DNA of 64,000 nt from Planococcus antarcticus DSM 14505 (GTDB lineage Bacteria > Bacillota > Bacilli > Bacillales_A > Planococcaceae), in NCBI RefSeq assembly GCF_001687565.2, contig NZ_CP016534.2:748501-812500 (forward strand). Direction: 5' to 3'. Positions 60,750 through 64,000 of this stretch are shown one piece after another. Position numbers and translations under genes: made by a program. Position 1 is the first letter of the stretch. Each line of letters begins with the position of its first letter. A model generated the notes under the pieces. It did no database searches, was not told the origin of the DNA, and saw nothing but the letters and a program-made list of their open reading frames with translations.

Positions 60750-61469
60750 TTACATTTTTATCGAAATCCGTTTCGTCAACATCCGCATAGATGCCAGCAA
60801 CACAGCAATTAGTACCAGCGAGCCTGCAATTGCTAGCGCAGGGTTGGCGTCTGCTGGGATGTTGGGCACCCATGGGATAATGGAACTCAAGCCGTTGTCT
60901 CCCCAGAAATAGTCGTTGAGGCTGAGGGCGAAAATCGCAATGCCGATAAAGCCGAAACCAATCACCCAGCCGAAGCGGTAGTAGCCGACGCCGATCAGCC
61001 AACCAATCAAATGATAGGTGAAGGCGTTCAGTAAAAAGATACCTGCGTCTGAAAACCATCCTAATGCCGGATCAAATAGGGTGGCAGTGTCTGCTTTGAT
61101 GGGCAGCGAGGCAAAGTTGGAAATTTGATACTCAATGCCGGTGACCACTACTGGAATCAAGGTGACGACTAAAGCCAATGCTAATGTAGAGAAGACGGTT
61201 CCTATATATAGATCCTTGCGGGTGATGCCCTGCTGGACGTAGTAGCCCATGAAGCCATAGGCTGCGATGATTCCACAGACCAACATAAAAATAGTGACGG
61301 AATTACTGGAAAAGACGATAAACCGTTCGATGCTGGCATCGTTTCTTGCCACGATAATCATTCCAATAATATGGGCAGCAATTACAAACGAGAAAAACCA
61401 GGTGGCCCATTTGACTTGTTCGTAAAAGAGATCGAATGCGACTTTCGGATAGAGTTTGACTTGTTTCAT
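60750..61469 (-). CDS. ABC transporter permease of a YtrA-controlled system
   Basis: A 239-residue membrane protein with six hydrophobic segments (about residues 23-42, 54-76, 96-117, 148-165, 172-187 and 205-227). It follows the ATPase gene by one base and is evidently its partner. Small permeases of this kind occur in YtrABC-type systems that respond to cell-wall-active compounds or metabolise acetoin; function here is open. Confidence 0.8.
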   Translation of the reverse strand: MKQVKLYPKVAFDLFYEQVKWATWFFSFVIAAHIIGMIIVARNDASIERFIVFSSNSVTIFMLVCGIIAAYGFMGYYVQQGITRKDLYIGTVFSTLALALVVTLIPVVVTGIEYQISNFASLPIKADTATLFDPALGWFSDAGIFLLNAFTYHLIGWLIGVGYYRFGWVIGFGFIGIAIFALSLNDYFWGDNGLSSIIPWVPNIPADANPALAIAGSLVLIAVLLASMRMLTKRISIKM

Positions 61470-61470
61470 A

Positions 61471-62343
61471 TTAACGCGCCTCCTCTGTTAAATGGATGAA
61501 CAGATCCTGCAAAGATACGGGACCGATTTCAAGACCTTGCTGACGGGCGGTGAGTTGATCCTGCTCATCCAGTGTACCGAAGACCATCACAGACTTTGTG
61601 CCGCCGAGTTTCTGTTCGTTCAAAACTTTCCGACCAGTGACGAAAGCATCAACTTGATCAGCCGCTCCAGTGATGGAAGCTCCTTGAGCAGAAATGGTTT
61701 CATAATCTTCGTTCAGCAACAATCGCCCTTGATCGATAATGACCACATTGTCGAACAGGTAATCCATTTCTGAAACCAAATGAGTGGAAAGGATGAAGGT
61801 TCGGGGATGTTTTGCCAGATCCGCCAAAACCTCCTGGTAAAAAATTTCGCGGGACGGAGCATCCATTCCGAGATAGGCTTCATCAAAAATCGTGATTGGG
61901 GTACGGCTTGCAAGCCCGATGACCACATTCAGCGCAGATTGCATCCCTTTGGATAATTTGTAAACAGGTTTATCAAGAGGAAGCTTAAAGCGCTTCAGCA
62001 GGTAATCGGCGTACTCCTTGTCGTAGTTTGGACGGTAATTTTCCGAGAATTCCAGCATGGCGGGAATCTTCTCGTACTCGTCCGCATAATTCTTTTCATA
62101 AATAAACGCAATTTGCTGCATCTTTTCAGGATTTTCAAAAACAGGTTCGCCGTCAATTTCCACCTGTCCTTGTGTCGGTTCGCGGAATGCGGCGAGCAAA
62201 GAAAGAAGAGTCGTTTTGCCGGCACCGTTGCGTCCAATTAGTCCGTGAATCTTGCCAGCTTCTAGCGTCAACGAAATATCTTTCAAGGCTTCAAATTTTC
62301 CGAATTTTAAAGTGACATTGCTTAGTTTGATCTTGGCAACCAT
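61471..62343 (-). CDS. ABC transporter ATP-binding protein (YtrB-like)
   Basis: A 290-residue ATPase. Walker A is GLIGRNGAGKTT (about residue 36), the signature appears in the variant form LSKGMQSAL (about 135), Walker B is ITIFDEAYLGMDA (about 157) and the switch His is in LSTHLVSE. The variant signature is typical of exporter-type ATPases linked to YtrA regulators. The first base overlaps the stop of the regulator gene, so the three genes are one operon. Confidence 0.9.
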   Translation of the reverse strand: MVAKIKLSNVTLKFGKFEALKDISLTLEAGKIHGLIGRNGAGKTTLLSLLAAFREPTQGQVEIDGEPVFENPEKMQQIAFIYEKNYADEYEKIPAMLEFSENYRPNYDKEYADYLLKRFKLPLDKPVYKLSKGMQSALNVVIGLASRTPITIFDEAYLGMDAPSREIFYQEVLADLAKHPRTFILSTHLVSEMDYLFDNVVIIDQGRLLLNEDYETISAQGASITGAADQVDAFVTGRKVLNEQKLGGTKSVMVFGTLDEQDQLTARQQGLEIGPVSLQDLFIHLTEEAR

Positions 62344-62717
62344 CAGATTTCACTTCCTTTCGTGTTTTTGATCAGTTCCATAATTTCCGCTTGCGTAATG
62401 CCAAGCTTTTTCGCTTCTTGTAGGAGGTTTCTGACATAATTTTCGACAAATGCCTCTTTTCGCTGTCCCATCAATGTCTGTTTTGCCCCTTCTGCTACAA
62501 ACATCCCAATCCCTCTTTTCTTAAATAGAATCCCTTCCTCCACCAGCTGATTGATGCCTTTCGAAACGGTCGCATGATTGATTTTATAGAAGCTGACAAG
62601 TTGATTGGTTGATGGTGCCTGATCGCCTTCTTTCAGTTGATCGTTGACAATCTGATCTTCAATCAATTCACGAACCTGCAAAAAAATCGGTTTATTCGAA
62701 TCAAACGGTTTGCTCAC
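62343..62717 (-). CDS. GntR-family repressor (YtrA subfamily)
   Basis: A 124-residue protein with an N-terminal GntR winged helix (IFLQVRELIEDQIVNDQLKE, STNQLVSFYKINHATVSKGI, ILFKKRGIGMFV) and only a short C-terminal helical tail, the hallmark of the YtrA subfamily. These repress their own operon with an ABC transporter. GTG at 62717 has AAGGAGGTG 6 bases upstream; the frame start at 62738 lacks one. The strong palindrome upstream is its likely operator. Confidence 0.88.
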   Translation of the reverse strand: MSKPFDSNKPIFLQVRELIEDQIVNDQLKEGDQAPSTNQLVSFYKINHATVSKGINQLVEEGILFKKRGIGMFVAEGAKQTLMGQRKEAFVENYVRNLLQEAKKLGITQAEIMELIKNTKGSEI

Positions 62718-62741
62718 ACTAAACACCTCCTTATTCAAAAT

Positions 62742-62781
62742 GGATATATGGTTATATGCTTATGTATATAACCATATATCC
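62742..62781. promoter_or_regulatory. 40-bp inverted repeat, probable YtrA-type operator
   Basis: GGATATATGGTTATAT at 62742-62757 is exactly inverted at 62766-62781 across an 8-base centre. It contains GTTATAT and ATATAAC half sites. The position 25 bases upstream of the repressor start fits autoregulation. Confidence 0.75.
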
Positions 62782-62869
62782 GTTTTGTTCATTTGTCAAT
62801 TAATAAATCGCTAGATAAATTGAATGAAAGCAGTATTATTTTCAACTTGATGACAGTGCATAAACGAAG

Positions 62870-63060
62870 AAATCGCTCTAGATAGATGCTTTGGGCTCAC
62901 AGGATGTGAATCATAAGGTTGTATGACAAACAAGACGTCGCGGTGCCAGTTGCAAGGACGAATTGCTAAGCCTTGTCGCCAGCTCCTGAGGGGTCTACTG
63001 GATGTCGCTTCACTGCTCCAGTAGAAAGCTACTGAACGAAGAGAGTTCGGGCAATGGCTT
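62870..63060. repeat. Degenerate copy of the MITE-like interior
   Basis: CGAAGAAATCGCTCTAGA, then TGCTTTGGGCTCACAGG, ATGTGAATCAT and GACGTCGCGGTGCCAG match, in reverse orientation, the right half of the element at 23634-23990. Terminal inverted repeats are missing, and the remainder has CTACTGGA/TCCAGTAG as a small inverted pair. No coding potential. Confidence 0.5.
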
Positions 63061-63067
63061 TGCCCTT

Positions 63068-63098
63068 AATTGTTTAGGTGCCTGGCACCCAAACAATT
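63068..63098. repeat. 31-bp palindrome with GGTGCCTGGCACC core
   Basis: AATTGTTT at the left and AAACAATT at the right enclose GGTGCC-T-GGCACC with single unpaired bases between. It reads equally on both strands and is followed by ATTCTTT. It may act as terminator or be a dispersed repeat. Confidence 0.6.
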
Positions 63099-63172
63099 AT
63101 TCTTTACTAAAATTTAACAATTTATTATATAGTCTTAACGTATACTAAAAATTGGAACGAATGTTGAAGTAG

Positions 63173-64000
63173 ATGCATGGGAGGCTGAACATCATTAGAT
63201 TGAGCAGCATAGTGGAATTTATTAGCTACCTGAAGAAAAATCAACGTGCAATATTCGAAGAAAGCAAAAAGGACGGGGAAGTGAAAGAACTCATGCTTCA
63301 TGAGAATTTCCAAACAGCCTTTCAGCCGATTTTAACGTTAGCAGAGGGGGAAACGATTGGGTTTGAGGTGCTTAACAGGCCCAACAGTACGCCTGTCTTT
63401 CCGACGACTGAAGAGTTTTATACTTTCATAGGGAAGAGCAATAATGTTTTTCGGATAGAAGGATTTCTCCGTAACCTGTCGCTAAAAAAATATGCAGAGC
63501 AGCTGAAACAGACAAGCAGTCATGAAAATGGGTTGATATTCCTGAATATCCAGCCGCAAGTCCTGACAGACCGCTCGTATCGAAGTGGAACCACACTGGA
63601 TTTGCTGAAGAAATACAATTTGTCTCCAGACCAGGTTGTCCTGGAGTTGACCGAAAAAGAGGCCGTGATTGATTACAAGGAATTCGAAAAAACTATCGAA
63701 AATTATCGGCAGCAAGGCTTTCGGATCGCGGTTGATGATGCAGGAACCGGATACAATAGCCTCAAAACGATTATTTCGTTGAAGCCAGAATTCATCAAGC
63801 TTGATAAATCCTTGATCCGGGATATTCATATCCAGCCAGCTCAACAACAATTAGTGGGACTTTTATTGGATTTTGCTGCGCAATCGAATACCAAGATTAT
63901 TGCAGAAGGAATTGAAAATGCTCTGGAGCTGAGATTTTTAAAGAATTTGGGTATCCATTTCGGCCAAGGGTATGCGCTTGGCAGACCCGAACCAGCATTA
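63173..64000 (+). CDS. EAL-domain protein (c-di-GMP phosphodiesterase type), 3' end outside window
   Basis: An open frame to the right edge encodes most of an EAL domain. The catalytic tripeptide appears as EVL (in GFEVLNRPN), the Glu being kept. IFLNIQPQ, VLELTEKEA, IAVDDAGTGYNSL (the DD pair), FIKLDKSLI, KIIAEGIEN and FGQGYALGRP follow, so the metal- and substrate-binding residues are present and hydrolysis of cyclic di-GMP is plausible. The start is uncertain: ATG at 63173 has a weak site, while GGGAGG at 63179-63184 is well placed only for non-ATG codons near 63191-63202. The stop is not in the window. Confidence 0.82.
   Translation, partial: MHGRLNIIRLSSIVEFISYLKKNQRAIFEESKKDGEVKELMLHENFQTAFQPILTLAEGETIGFEVLNRPNSTPVFPTTEEFYTFIGKSNNVFRIEGFLRNLSLKKYAEQLKQTSSHENGLIFLNIQPQVLTDRSYRSGTTLDLLKKYNLSPDQVVLELTEKEAVIDYKEFEKTIENYRQQGFRIAVDDAGTGYNSLKTIISLKPEFIKLDKSLIRDIHIQPAQQQLVGLLLDFAAQSNTKIIAEGIENALELRFLKNLGIHFGQGYALGRPEPAL

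Overview
The window looks like a chromosomal stretch from a moderate-GC Gram-positive of the Bacillales, most plausibly Planococcaceae (a Planococcus/Planomicrobium-like organism). The reasons are strong AGGAGG-type ribosome binding sites, frequent GTG/TTG starts, genes close to Bacillus families (YerD-like, YdhG-like, YtrA/YtrB-like, LtaS, type-2 GalT, LacI/KdgR), a carotenoid CrtI/CrtN-type desaturase gene, and many short intergenic repeats. The genus is an inference from gene content. No rRNA, tRNA, CRISPR array or intact transposase was found.

Layout. 1-2.05 kb: an ABC exporter (ATPase cut by the left edge, plus permease). 2.6-9.2 kb: a tightly packed operon of three M20-type amidohydrolases, an unusual multidomain regulator and an AbgT-family transporter, for uptake and cleavage of N-acyl or aminobenzoyl-glutamate-type amides. 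9.5-21.2 kb: mostly single housekeeping or accessory genes (DJ-1/PfpI, ABM monooxygenase, pRiA4b ORF-3-like, DUF488, glutamate-synthase-like, DUF4097, SRPBCC, UspA, a SHOCT plus Met/His-rich pair, SDR, DUF1801). 21.5-24.2 kb: a lone carotenoid desaturase/oxidase-like gene, a rifamycin ADP-ribosyltransferase (arr) and a 357-bp MITE-like element. 24.4-27.7 kb: a GntR/FadR-type repressor divergent from an FAD-linked 2-hydroxyacid dehydrogenase and a BASS-family transporter, with a clear operator. 28.2-30.7 kb: aspartate dehydrogenase, small genes and gene wrecks.

30.9-38.2 kb is the most interesting metabolic block: a LacI-type regulator with a perfect 22-bp palindrome and a cre-like box, then 3-hexulose-6-phosphate synthase and isomerase, a three-part TRAP transporter, a KdgF-like cupin, 2-keto-3-deoxygluconate kinase and KDPG aldolase. 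It reads as import and breakdown of uronate-derived (probably unsaturated) sugar acids joined to the formaldehyde-fixing RuMP enzyme pair. Decayed genes (DUF3021, PucR-type, YefM-type, PepSY) flank it on both sides.

40-54 kb: SWIM zinc-finger protein, DUF6155, TM2 protein, a 1257-residue superfamily 1 helicase with a partner gene, a DIP1984-family protein, an LtaS-type enzyme, a lipase-like hydrolase and DUF4256. 54.3-60.3 kb: a complete Leloir galactose locus (galK-galE-galT on the minus strand, ROK regulator and galM on the plus strand). 60.7-62.7 kb: a YtrA-type GntR repressor with an ABC ATPase and permease behind a 40-bp inverted-repeat operator. The right edge cuts an EAL-domain protein.

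Two families of non-coding elements recur: about seven related 50-210 bp intergenic repeats, some carrying an internal terminator, and a family of near-identical terminator hairpins.
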